Shown in pieces: positions 1 through 8,039 of a stretch of DNA of 64,000 nt (the first letter of the stretch is position 1; each line of letters starts with the position of its first letter). Under the pieces are notes generated by a model that saw only the letters and a list, made by a program, of their open reading frames with translations, searched no databases and was not told where the DNA came from. A program made the position numbers and the translations under genes. Source of the stretch: Candidatus Magnetobacterium casense (GTDB taxonomy: Bacteria; Nitrospirota; Thermodesulfovibrionia; Thermodesulfovibrionales; Magnetobacteriaceae); contig NZ_JMFO01000004.1 in assembly GCF_000714715.1 (NCBI RefSeq), positions 145,225 through 209,224 of the forward strand, given 5' to 3'.

Positions 1-769
1 AACCCTTCTGTATACCCTTCTCTATACCTTCCTGTATACCCTCTTTCTTACCCTCTTTCTTACCCTCTTTCTTACCCTCTTGCTTACCCTCTTGCTTACC
101 TTGTATGAATCTCAGGTCCTTTTCTATTGGTAAATCGTATGCAAGTGACATTTTTCCAATCTCCTCTATCACGATTTTTTGCATGTCTCTCAATCTTGAG
201 AGCATCTCTAATGTCCTTATACTTCTTGACAGTTCCAGTCCTTTAGCGACCTTCATCAGCTCACCTAAAATCTGTCGTACAAGTTCCCTCTCATCGCGCC
301 CGCCCATATTGCATAATATAGCGATGATAATTTTCCCTGGTACACCCGAATACAGAAATTGTTCGCACCTGATATTCCTCATATCGATCAACCTGTACTT
401 GTAGCGCATCTCCGGCAGGTTTAACCGAGTTTTCATATTCATCTTGTCTTTGCCGATAAATATGACGTACTGCTTTACTCTCAACTCGTACAACGAATAT
501 ATGTGAATAAAGTACCGCATCATTCTCTTAAGCATTTTGGGGTCATTTGTGCTCTGAATCTCTGCGTGTGCAATGAAGGAGTCGGTGTTGGCACAGTCCA
601 CCCTGGCCAGGAAATCAGTCTCACGTTCGTCCGTCAACTGCATCAGGGGGTTCAGTCTGGTAATTTTATCGGCCTTGATTCCCAATACATTCTCTATCAG
701 AGGCTGCTCTATTTCCTCTATCAGCTCCTTGATGAGCTTATCGTAACCGCCTGGTGGTGTAGTATCCAT
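1..769 (-). CDS. Rpn-family PD-(D/E)XK nuclease-like protein, 3' end outside the window
   Basis: The minus strand is open from an ATG at 769 (or 793, in frame) to the window edge, giving at least 256 residues. The N-terminus begins MDTTPPGGYDKLIKELIEE. A segment reading TDFLARV followed by IAHAEIQS matches the D...ExQ core of Rpn/PDDEXK_2 proteins (recombination-promoting nuclease/putative transposase). The visible C-terminus is a run of GKQEG/GKKEG units, a usual tail in this family, encoded by 12-bp repeats. The start at 769 is preferred because TATAAT lies 7 nt before it, inside the reading frame of the longer version; no Shine-Dalgarno is seen. Family members are linked to recA-independent recombination and mobile DNA. 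Family assignment is firm; activity is inferred. Confidence 0.8.
   Translation of the reverse strand, partial: MDTTPPGGYDKLIKELIEEIEQPLIENVLGIKADKITRLNPLMQLTDERETDFLARVDCANTDSFIAHAEIQSTNDPKMLKRMMRYFIHIYSLYELRVKQYVIFIGKDKMNMKTRLNLPEMRYKYRLIDMRNIRCEQFLYSGVPGKIIIAILCNMGGRDERELVRQILGELMKVAKGLELSRSIRTLEMLSRLRDMQKIVIEEIGKMSLAYDLPIEKDLRFIQGKQEGKQEGKKEGKKEGKKEGIQEGIEKGIQKG
5..100. repeat. 12-bp tandem repeat, eight units, inside the Rpn-like gene
   Basis: Eight consecutive 12-bp units run from 5 to 100. Five are ctctttcttacc or ctcttgcttacc and three are diverged units ending in tatacc. On the minus strand each unit encodes four residues of the EGKK/EGKQ/EGIQ type, so gain or loss of units changes tail length without shifting the frame. 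Confidence 0.9.
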
Positions 770-793
770 ATGATATATTATAACGCATGGCAT

Positions 794-1064
794 TAAAAAA
801 TTGAAAGCAACCAAAAGACTTGGGGTGCATAAATTTTTGGTGGATAACAAGTGGTAATAAAAATGTGTATACAATGAGGATACACTTGTGGGTGCTTCGT
901 CAAAGAAAAGAAGGGAGCCTCCGGTTACATGCTATTACCCTGCATGTAAACAGTACCCCCCGGAGAAAAATAGTTCCACTTGTTGCTTGCAAAACATACT
1001 ATGCTGTGATACCATAAGATTAAATGAAAAGTGATATTTTCATCCTGCACATGAGGGAGCATTG
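794..1064. other. intergenic region between divergent genes
   Basis: No gene was found. The stretch holds the start region of the minus-strand Rpn-like gene, one copy of a 24-bp repeat (820-843) also found near the right end, and the leader of the radical SAM gene with GAGGGAG at 1053-1059. Short ORFs here have no recognisable similarity or ribosome binding sites. Confidence 0.6.
820..843 (+). repeat. 24-bp repeat shared with 63863-63886
   Basis: The 24 bases starting TTGGGGTGCATAAA and ending TTTTTGGTGG occur identically at 820-843 and 63863-63886, same orientation. Flanks differ on both sides. Both copies are intergenic and lie at opposite ends of the window. What element they belong to is unknown. 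Confidence 0.75.
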
Positions 1065-2864
1065 ATGCGGGTGCTGTTTGCCAACGTCCCGTGGCACGAG
1101 CGGGATGCCACTGGCAGGGGATGGCGCGGGATACGGGCGGGGTCCCGCTGGCCCCACACGCTGCCCTGCTACGGGGAGGATATGGTCGGCGGATACATGC
1201 CGTTTCCGATATTTCTTGCAACCGCCTGTGCGCTGTCTGCCAGGAGCGGGTTTGAGGCCGTCATAAGAGACAGCATCGCAATGGGTGAGGGCTATGACGT
1301 ATTTTACCGTTACGTGGAGGGGTTTACCCCCCGGGCTGTTGTCATCGAAACCTCAACGCCCAGCCTGCGAAACGACCTCGGGGTTGCCCGGACCATAAAG
1401 GCCATCCTGCCACAGGCGATTGTCATTTTCTGTGGAAGCCACTTTGAACTGCAACAGGAGGGGTTTCTGTCAGACCATCCGGAGATAGACTACGCCGTCT
1501 ATGGTGAGTACGAAGTGCCGGTAAACGAGTTGCTCATTGCCATCCGTGACGCACGATCACCGGAGGGGCTTGACAATCTGCTCTGTCGCCTGGGAGATGG
1601 TGTGCTGAAAACCCCCGCCGGTGCACTGACAGACTTAAAGGACCTCCCCTGGCCTCACCGCGAGGGTTTACCACTTGACAACTACTACGATGGTGTATGT
1701 GGGCTTCAGCGTCCACAACTACAGATAACCTCAACGCGGGGTTGTCCGTTTGAGTGCATTTTTTGCGTCTGGCCACAGGTAATCTACCACAGCAACAAGT
1801 ACCGCAGGCGTCCTGCCGCTGACGTGGTGAACGAAATAGCCGCAAACGTTGACAGGCATCCATACCGGAGCTTCTACATAGATGACGACACATTCAATGT
1901 CAACCGCCAACACGTCCTTGAGATGGCCCGCCTGATCAGGGAGCATGGATTGTCGGGCATCCCCTGGGGGATCATGGCCAGGGCCGACCTGATGGATGAG
2001 CAGATGCTGATTGCCCTCAAGGACGCCGGCCTGTACAGCCTCAAGTACGGGGTGGAGTCGGCAGACCAGACGGTGCTGGATGAGATCGGAAAACGTCTGG
2101 ACCTGGACAGGGTCAGGGAGATTGTCCGATTCACAAAGGAGATCGACATAAAGGTGCATCTGACCTTTACGTTTGGCCTTCCCAGCGATACGGTTGAGGG
2201 GATCGAGCGCACGATAGACCTGGCGTGCAGTCTGGTGGCGGACTCTGTACAGTTTTCGATAGCCACGCCGTTTCCCGGCACCAGGATGTATGAAATGTAT
2301 AAGGACAGGGGCTGGATCACCACGCATGACTGGGACCGCTACGATGGCTCAAAGACTGCCGTGGCACGCACGAACCACTTCAGCGCCGAAGCACTTGAAC
2401 GGTTTGTGACGCTCGCCTACCAGCGTTGGGGCAGGGCAAAGGCCGGGCAGTTCGGCGGGGAATTCAGGGCGGCCTTCAGGGACAGGTTAGGCGCACGGTT
2501 GTCCCCCGGGGCACGGGTGTTGTTGCTCCAGAGCGCCACGTATACGTTGACGCAGGAGTTGCTGCGACAACTCAACGACATGCCTTACGAGGTGCATCTC
2601 ATGCTACATGAGCGGTTTGCCGGTGTCTTTGCCGGTTTGATTGCCCCCCAACGGATGCACGTCTTTAGCAACACGGCTGACTTCAGGTACGAACTGCTGT
2701 ACGATTTTGCCGTCAACCTCCGGCAGAGGTATCAGTTTGCCGGCGTGGTGATCCCATACAGCAATCCAAACGGCAGCGGCTACGACGAAGTGGAGAGGGT
2801 CGCCCTCCTGGCCGGCGCTACGATCGTCGCAGGAGTCGGAAACAACGGTAGCATCGTCAGATAA
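1065..2864 (+). CDS. B12-binding-type radical SAM protein with extra C-terminal domain
   Basis: About 599 residues. The N-terminal ~190 residues look like a B12-binding/Rossmann-type domain (MRVLFANVPW start, CGSHF, YAVYGEYE). The radical SAM core carries CPFECIFC (CxxxCxxC for the 4Fe-4S cluster) near residue 228, followed by YIDDDTFNVN, GVESAD and TFTFGLPSDT, typical of the B12-radical SAM superfamily that includes methyltransferases and cyclases. The last ~130 residues (from VLLLQSATYT) form a separate alpha/beta-looking domain ending in VAGVGNNGSIVR that I do not recognise. ATG at 1065 has GAGGGAG 5 nt upstream, so it is chosen over TTG at 1062. The gene stands alone. The substrate is unknown. 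Confidence 0.85.
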   Translation: MRVLFANVPWHERDATGRGWRGIRAGSRWPHTLPCYGEDMVGGYMPFPIFLATACALSARSGFEAVIRDSIAMGEGYDVFYRYVEGFTPRAVVIETSTPSLRNDLGVARTIKAILPQAIVIFCGSHFELQQEGFLSDHPEIDYAVYGEYEVPVNELLIAIRDARSPEGLDNLLCRLGDGVLKTPAGALTDLKDLPWPHREGLPLDNYYDGVCGLQRPQLQITSTRGCPFECIFCVWPQVIYHSNKYRRRPAADVVNEIAANVDRHPYRSFYIDDDTFNVNRQHVLEMARLIREHGLSGIPWGIMARADLMDEQMLIALKDAGLYSLKYGVESADQTVLDEIGKRLDLDRVREIVRFTKEIDIKVHLTFTFGLPSDTVEGIERTIDLACSLVADSVQFSIATPFPGTRMYEMYKDRGWITTHDWDRYDGSKTAVARTNHFSAEALERFVTLAYQRWGRAKAGQFGGEFRAAFRDRLGARLSPGARVLLLQSATYTLTQELLRQLNDMPYEVHLMLHERFAGVFAGLIAPQRMHVFSNTADFRYELLYDFAVNLRQRYQFAGVVIPYSNPNGSGYDEVERVALLAGATIVAGVGNNGSIVR

Positions 2865-2970
2865 AAAAGTAAAAATTCTTGGAGGTATTTGCAAAAAATA
2901 TCAAGACTATGATAGATTAAATCGTTAGGAATGGGAGTGATTAAGACGTAAGATGTGATACTGAAAAAAG

Positions 2971-4644
2971 ATGACAAGAAAAACTATATTTTTCTTAGAG
3001 ATATTTGGGGTTATCTCGCTGGTAGTTTTAGTCCTGATGGGCGTCAGAAATATCAAACCGCATAGTGAATACCGTGAGCTGGCAATAGATTTATTTCTGA
3101 CGACAATGGTGACATTATGGATAGTGAACAGGATATCCACCCCCTTAAATAAAGAGATAGCAAAGCGGGAGTGTATCGAGAAAAGTTTGTTGGCAGCCAA
3201 CGCACAGTTAGATGCGTTGATTAACGCCATACCTGATATAATTCACTTTAAGGATAAAGACAGACGTTTAATCCTTGTTAACAGGGCATACGAGGAGTTC
3301 ATGGGGCTTGCCAGGGATTTTTTAATAGGCAAAAGCCCTGATGAATTTTTCCCGCCATCATTTGCTGAGACGATAAGAGAGAGTGACGATGAGGTTATAT
3401 GTTTACATAGCTTGTATCGTTGTGAGCAAAAAATGACCACCCAGGAAGGCGTCATATACTTCGACACCATAAAGGCACCAGTATTTGACAGTGCAAGAAA
3501 CTTTATCGGAATATTGGGAATAAGCCGGGAGATCACAGATCGTAAGCAATTTGAAAACTCCCTGCGTGAGAGCGAAGAGAAGTATCGCACCCTGGCAGAA
3601 AACAGCAACGATATCATAGCACGCGTTAATTCAAATGGCGAATACCTGTACATAAACCCTGCAATTAGCTTATATTGGCCAATAAAGCCCAGCAATGTCA
3701 TCGGAAAGACATTTCGGATTTTTGGATTCCCTGATGACAAGACCAGACTCCGTGAGGAATATGCACAAAAGGTCTTTGAAACAGGTCAACCGCAGGAGTT
3801 CGAATTTGAGCTTGAAAGCCCCAGTGGCAAACACTTTTTTAACTGGCGATTATTCCCTGAATATGACGACAGCGGTAAGGTCAAGACGGTCGTCGTAGTG
3901 GCACGTGACATAACCAACCGCAAGGATATGGAAAACCGCCTTAAGGCCGAGATACTCAGTCGCATAGAGACAGAGCAGAAGCTGCATATGCTCACATCGA
4001 GGATGATTTCCTCACGAGAGGAGGAACGAGTCATCCTCGCTCGTGACATCCACGATGACCTGGGACAGATACTGACCGGCTTAAAGATCGACGTGTCTTT
4101 GCTGATAGCACAGATGACGGCATCAAGGCATGACGGCACTGCCATTGATAAGCTGTTGTCGATATCGTCCTCCATAGATGCGGTCTTTGGCAGCATACGC
4201 CGGATAGTCACGAATCTGAGGCCAATGGAGCTGGATAAGCTGGGGCTGCTGCAGGCAATCAGGTCTTATCTGGAAGACTTTCAACAACGCAGTGGAATTG
4301 CCTTTGAGCTGTGTTGTAACAAGGGGGATATAAAGCTGGACGGTGACAGAGAGATAGCGCTGTTTAGGATATTTCAGGAGTCCCTGACAAATGTTATGCG
4401 CCATGCAAATGCCTCCAAGATTTTTGTTATAATAGATGCTAATGATATATGCTTGAGATTGTCGGTAATAGATGATGGCGATGGTATAAATGAGTCCGAG
4501 TTATCGGAGACAGGTTCATTTGGCATTATGGGAATGAAAGAAAGGGCGCTGATGATAGGGGCAGAGATAAGCATAAAAGGAGAAAAGGGTGTTGGTACCC
4601 AGGTAACGGTCTCTATACCCAAAGGAGTTCAGGTTTATGATTAA
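2971..4644 (+). CDS. PAS-domain sensor histidine kinase, NarX/DegS type
   Basis: 557 residues. Two probable membrane segments (about 6-24 and 36-54) with only a short loop suggest the sensing parts are cytoplasmic. Two PAS domains follow (about 80-195 and 200-315; note IPDIIHFKDKDR and NSNDIIARVN). The dimerisation/phosphoacceptor region is HisKA_3: RDIHDDLGQ with His361. The HATPase domain has ESLTNVMRHA and DDGDG followed by GSFGIMGMKERA. This architecture pairs with NarL/FixJ regulators, and one starts inside its last codons (8-nt overlap), so the two are very likely co-translated. No clear Shine-Dalgarno precedes the ATG. The signal is unknown. Confidence 0.92.
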   Translation: MTRKTIFFLEIFGVISLVVLVLMGVRNIKPHSEYRELAIDLFLTTMVTLWIVNRISTPLNKEIAKRECIEKSLLAANAQLDALINAIPDIIHFKDKDRRLILVNRAYEEFMGLARDFLIGKSPDEFFPPSFAETIRESDDEVICLHSLYRCEQKMTTQEGVIYFDTIKAPVFDSARNFIGILGISREITDRKQFENSLRESEEKYRTLAENSNDIIARVNSNGEYLYINPAISLYWPIKPSNVIGKTFRIFGFPDDKTRLREEYAQKVFETGQPQEFEFELESPSGKHFFNWRLFPEYDDSGKVKTVVVVARDITNRKDMENRLKAEILSRIETEQKLHMLTSRMISSREEERVILARDIHDDLGQILTGLKIDVSLLIAQMTASRHDGTAIDKLLSISSSIDAVFGSIRRIVTNLRPMELDKLGLLQAIRSYLEDFQQRSGIAFELCCNKGDIKLDGDREIALFRIFQESLTNVMRHANASKIFVIIDANDICLRLSVIDDGDGINESELSETGSFGIMGMKERALMIGAEISIKGEKGVGTQVTVSIPKGVQVYD

Positions 4645-5269
4645 GATTATGGCAGTAGATGATCACCCTGTTGTGTTAAAGGGGATTGAGAATATTCTAT
4701 CTACGCAAAGCGACATGAGCATAGTTGCCCAGGCCGGTAGTGTTTCCGAGTGTATGGAGCTTATAGGCAAGGTTGATTGTGAGGTTGTTATCCTGGATAT
4801 ATCACTGCCTGACGGTAGCGGCTTTGACCTTCTTGAGGCTTTAAAGGCCGGTAACCCAAGACTTCAGATAATAATACTAAGCATGCTTCCTGATGATAAG
4901 TTTGCCATACGTGCCTTTGAAAACGGTGCTGCCGGTTACATAAACAAATCAGCGGTGGCAGATGAGTTGGTTGATGCTATACGGGCCGTGGCCTCAGGCA
5001 ACAAGTACATTACCCCGGCTATGGCACAGAAGCTGGCCAGGCACGTTGACAGGTTTCAGCAGGAAAAACTGCCCCATGAAGTGCTCTCAGAGCGGGAGTA
5101 TCAGGTGATGTTGATGCTGGCCTCCGGGATGCTACTCAAAGATATCGGCACCGAACTCGGTATCAATCTCAAGACCGTCTCCACCTATAAAGACAGGATC
5201 AAGAACAAGATGAAGCTCAAGACAAAGACGGAATTGATAAAATATGCCATAAAAAATAAACTGATATGA
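4637..5269 (+). CDS. NarL/FixJ-family response regulator
   Basis: 210 residues. The N-terminal receiver has the acidic pair D8/D9, phosphoacceptor D54 in VVILDISLPDG, and a Lys in the YINKSA region. The C-terminal LuxR-type helix-turn-helix (about 147-205; LSEREYQVMLMLASG and KTVSTYKDRIKNKMK) should bind DNA. It overlaps the upstream kinase gene by 8 nt and forms a two-component system with it. Target genes are not evident; the next gene downstream is separated by an inverted-repeat element. Confidence 0.95.
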   Translation: MIKIMAVDDHPVVLKGIENILSTQSDMSIVAQAGSVSECMELIGKVDCEVVILDISLPDGSGFDLLEALKAGNPRLQIIILSMLPDDKFAIRAFENGAAGYINKSAVADELVDAIRAVASGNKYITPAMAQKLARHVDRFQQEKLPHEVLSEREYQVMLMLASGMLLKDIGTELGINLKTVSTYKDRIKNKMKLKTKTELIKYAIKNKLI

Positions 5270-5307
5270 CACTGATTCTGATATTGCTCCATTGCAGCGC
5301 ACTGACG

Positions 5308-5475
5308 GTATCCTCTTTAAAAAGCATGGTAAAATTAACATCATGGCTTAAAGACATGGATTCCTGCTTTCGCAGGAATGACAGTTATAGCCGTTTTCCA
5401 ATTGTGTCATTCCTGGCTTGACCAGGAATCCAGGATGCGTAACAGTATAGTTACCATGAACTATAAAGAGGATAC
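5308..5475. mobile_element. 168-bp MITE-like element, copy 1
   Basis: The ends are inverted: GTATCCTCTTTA at the left and TAAAGAGGATAC at the right. Inside are two palindromes, ATTCCTGCTTTCGCAGGAAT and TTCCTGGCTTGACCAGGAA. Similar elements occur at 29408-29703 and 49535-49701. There is no coding capacity, so if mobile it would need a transposase in trans. Its right end covers the only plausible ATG of the following glycosyltransferase. Confidence 0.8.
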
Positions 5476-7465
5476 TACTGACATCACTTCAGAGACAGAT
5501 ATCCCCCTTTCTATTCTGATGGTTGGGGCGCTCTCTATCCGGTATGTCAGGGACAACTGGGTCGAGACGGTAGGGCGGATGTACGATGCAACATTTATAG
5601 ACGTCACCCCGATGCTCAACGCCTACAAAAACGGCTACCACGAGTTCTATATCCTCAGGGTGCTGAGGCAAAGACACTACGACTGCATGTTTTTCTACCC
5701 CGATGCAATAAACTCCGATTTTTCAGACAGGTTCTTTGACCTGGTCAGGGGCGGAGGCATCCCGATAGCGGCCTTCTACGCCGACGATGAACCGGAACTG
5801 TGGTACAAACAAAACACCCCCTACGACCACCGCTTTGACGTGGTGGGCACGCATTCGCTCAACGCCCTCAAACGACGACAGGCAGAGGGCAGGGGGGATA
5901 ACTTCATCTTTATGCCCTGGAGTTTTAACCCCCTGTTCTTTAACCGCATAGACGGGGCAGATAAACTCTACGACGTCCTGTACGTTGGCGAAAACCTGGT
6001 CAGCCGGGACTTCTTTGTGCCGGGGGTGGCCCACCCCCCTCAGATATACCTACGGGACGGACGCCTCAGACAAAGGGTACTTGAGAGCGTGTACAGACAT
6101 AGCAAGACTCATGGCTACAGCCTTACGGTCTTTGGCCCGGGGTGGGACAGGCATCCGGTACTCAGACAATGCTACGGTGGCATCCTTTCAAGCGCTCAGA
6201 TGGCCGAGGCCTACAATCGGGCAAAGATAGTCCTCAATTTCGGTTTCTCCGGCGATGGCGATGAGGACATCCTGAGCTACCAGACCAAACTGCGCCACTT
6301 TGAGGCGGCAGGGTGTGGCGCCTTCCAGCTCGTCAACCAAAATCCCGAACTGGCTGGATTGTTCCCCGATGATGCGGGGATTGCCTACTTCAGCACCCTG
6401 GAGGAGTTAAACGACAAGATACTCTACTTCCTCACGCACGACCGCATCAGGCAAGAGATGTCCAACCGCATCTACGATATTGCACACGCTACCCACACGA
6501 TCCGCAATCGCCTCGAAACGCTCATTGGCAGCTTGCCCCTTAAGCAGTCACGACCCAGGACACACCGCAGCACCAGAGCCGCCATCAAAACCATCCGGTA
6601 CGACCACAACGATATGGCAACGTCGCTCCTGCGCCAATTGTCACAAGCAGACGCCGCCGATAGTGAACAGACGGCCTTTCATCTTGTCCCCGTCACCCTG
6701 GAGTGTTACGACATAAACTACAGCCTGCTCAGTGGCGATATCCATCCTGCTCAGACGGCAATCACTGCGGTCAGGACGTTTTTGCAACTTGCCTGCCTGC
6801 ATCACAATCCCCTGCAGCGCAAGAAGGAAAACATCACCGGCGTGATGCTAAACGAAAAGGTCAACATACGCCGCACCGATCCCCGGCTCATAGACTATAT
6901 CCGTAGCGTCATGCCCGTCATCGACGACGGTGACTATATCATCCCCCTGATCAACCTGATAATCCCCGCAGGATACATAAAGGCCGTTGCTGCCGCATTT
7001 GTATCAAACGACGTCGGCGCCTTTGCTGCATTGCCGTGCTTTTACAGCGGACTGATTGTAAACGACATGGGGATAGACAGCGCCTTTAAGGCGGACTTTC
7101 CACCTCCGTACATCGTCTGCCTGGAACGTGCAATTGGCAACATGGTCATGGCGGGTCAGCGTGTGCTGATCTACGGTGGACGAGGCACCATGGCCGACAA
7201 CGTGATCGCACTGTTTAACCGACACAGCGAGTTAGACGTGATCGGAATCGTGGACAGGGATATCAAGGGTGACCAGATTGGCCGATTTCCCATCTACAGG
7301 TACGAGGACATTGAATCCCTCAAGCCCAACGTGATCGTAATAGCAGCCGAGTACTCCGGGCGTAAGATATACGACGCCATCAGGCACCTTGAGGCAACAA
7401 CAACAATCCTCCCCCTCTACAACCTCAGCGAGCCGATCTGGAGCGTCATCCTCTATGACGTGTGA
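5456..7465 (+). CDS. CgeB-like glycosyltransferase with C-terminal nucleotide-binding-like domain
   Basis: About 669 residues from ATG 5456. The N-terminal half resembles DUF3880/CgeB-type glycosyltransferases (DCMFFYPDA, FYADDEPELW, HSLNALKRR); residues about 250-370 match the Glyco_trans_1_2 region (VLNFGFSGDGDEDILSYQTK, HFEAAGCGAFQL). The last ~110 residues look like a separate Rossmann domain (RVLIYGGRGTMADNV ... VIGIVDRD ... VIVIAAEYSG) as seen in sugar-modifying proteins. An open frame extends upstream to 5378 but lies entirely inside the inverted-repeat element, so that start is doubtful. The ATG at 5456 is also in the element and has no good Shine-Dalgarno. Role: probably cell-surface or protein glycosylation. 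Confidence 0.78.
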   Translation: MNYKEDTTDITSETDIPLSILMVGALSIRYVRDNWVETVGRMYDATFIDVTPMLNAYKNGYHEFYILRVLRQRHYDCMFFYPDAINSDFSDRFFDLVRGGGIPIAAFYADDEPELWYKQNTPYDHRFDVVGTHSLNALKRRQAEGRGDNFIFMPWSFNPLFFNRIDGADKLYDVLYVGENLVSRDFFVPGVAHPPQIYLRDGRLRQRVLESVYRHSKTHGYSLTVFGPGWDRHPVLRQCYGGILSSAQMAEAYNRAKIVLNFGFSGDGDEDILSYQTKLRHFEAAGCGAFQLVNQNPELAGLFPDDAGIAYFSTLEELNDKILYFLTHDRIRQEMSNRIYDIAHATHTIRNRLETLIGSLPLKQSRPRTHRSTRAAIKTIRYDHNDMATSLLRQLSQADAADSEQTAFHLVPVTLECYDINYSLLSGDIHPAQTAITAVRTFLQLACLHHNPLQRKKENITGVMLNEKVNIRRTDPRLIDYIRSVMPVIDDGDYIIPLINLIIPAGYIKAVAAAFVSNDVGAFAALPCFYSGLIVNDMGIDSAFKADFPPPYIVCLERAIGNMVMAGQRVLIYGGRGTMADNVIALFNRHSELDVIGIVDRDIKGDQIGRFPIYRYEDIESLKPNVIVIAAEYSGRKIYDAIRHLEATTTILPLYNLSEPIWSVILYDV

Positions 7466-7478
7466 TTACGTACCTGCC

Positions 7479-7538
7479 CCCCTTGACCCCATTATTCTTA
7501 ACCCTGATGTTCTAAACATTTATGCTCCGTTATTTAGT
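7479..7538 (-). repeat. dispersed repeat matching 45490-45549 (inverted)
   Basis: Read on the minus strand this is CTAAATAACGGAG, then CATAAATGTTTAGAACATC, then AGGGTTAAGAATAATGGGG and TCAAGGGG. The same sequence with a few changes follows the TonB receptor gene at about 45490-45549. In both places the repeat begins at the stop codon of the upstream gene (here the PIN gene). Confidence 0.75.
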
Positions 7539-8039
7539 TAAAAGCTCCCACATGGTTTTGTTAAGTCTGTTGGCAGGCTTGCAACACTTGGCAATGTTGT
7601 TGTCGCAGAGGAGGTTGGCGTTCTTCTTTGAGGTGTAAATCTTGGGGGATTTTCCTTTCGGGTAGAATTTTTTGTTTTTCAGAAATGGGATGGAACGATC
7701 GTCATTTGTACACACTAATTTTACGCCACTTACGGCAATAATGGCAACAATGTGCGGATCATCAAAATCCCTGTTGTTAACGTGGGCCTTGTACTCCTCT
7801 TCCTTGTCGTCAACAGTAACATCGTTGATGTAGACAATCTTACGGGCCTTATCAAATGATTTTAGAACATTCCGCCTGGTTTTCATCTCTTCCAATTCTT
7901 TCGCGTATGTTGAACCTCCATAAACAATCTTCCCCTTACCTCTTGTGATCCATTCAAAGACAGGCTCAAACTCATGGTGTTCAACATTATCTGTATCAAA
8001 CACACGACTGATGCAATTTGTGTCAATCACGATGCACAT
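7530..8039 (-). CDS. PIN-domain-like nuclease, partner of the upstream ATPase
   Basis: 169 residues. Acidic residues sit where PIN nucleases bind metal: D6 in MCIVIDTN, Glu in the AKELEEM region, RDFDDPHIVA, and TNDDRSIPFL near the end of the fold. About 35 Lys/Cys-rich residues follow. Its ATG overlaps the stop of the ATPase gene in the arrangement TAATG, implying translational coupling. It is AT-rich compared with the flanking glycosyltransferase gene. It could act as a toxin or effector nuclease gated by the ATPase; a canonical VapC is less likely because no small antitoxin is present. The stop codon lies in a dispersed repeat. Confidence 0.72.
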   Translation of the reverse strand: MCIVIDTNCISRVFDTDNVEHHEFEPVFEWITRGKGKIVYGGSTYAKELEEMKTRRNVLKSFDKARKIVYINDVTVDDKEEEYKAHVNNRDFDDPHIVAIIAVSGVKLVCTNDDRSIPFLKNKKFYPKGKSPKIYTSKKNANLLCDNNIAKCCKPANRLNKTMWELLTK

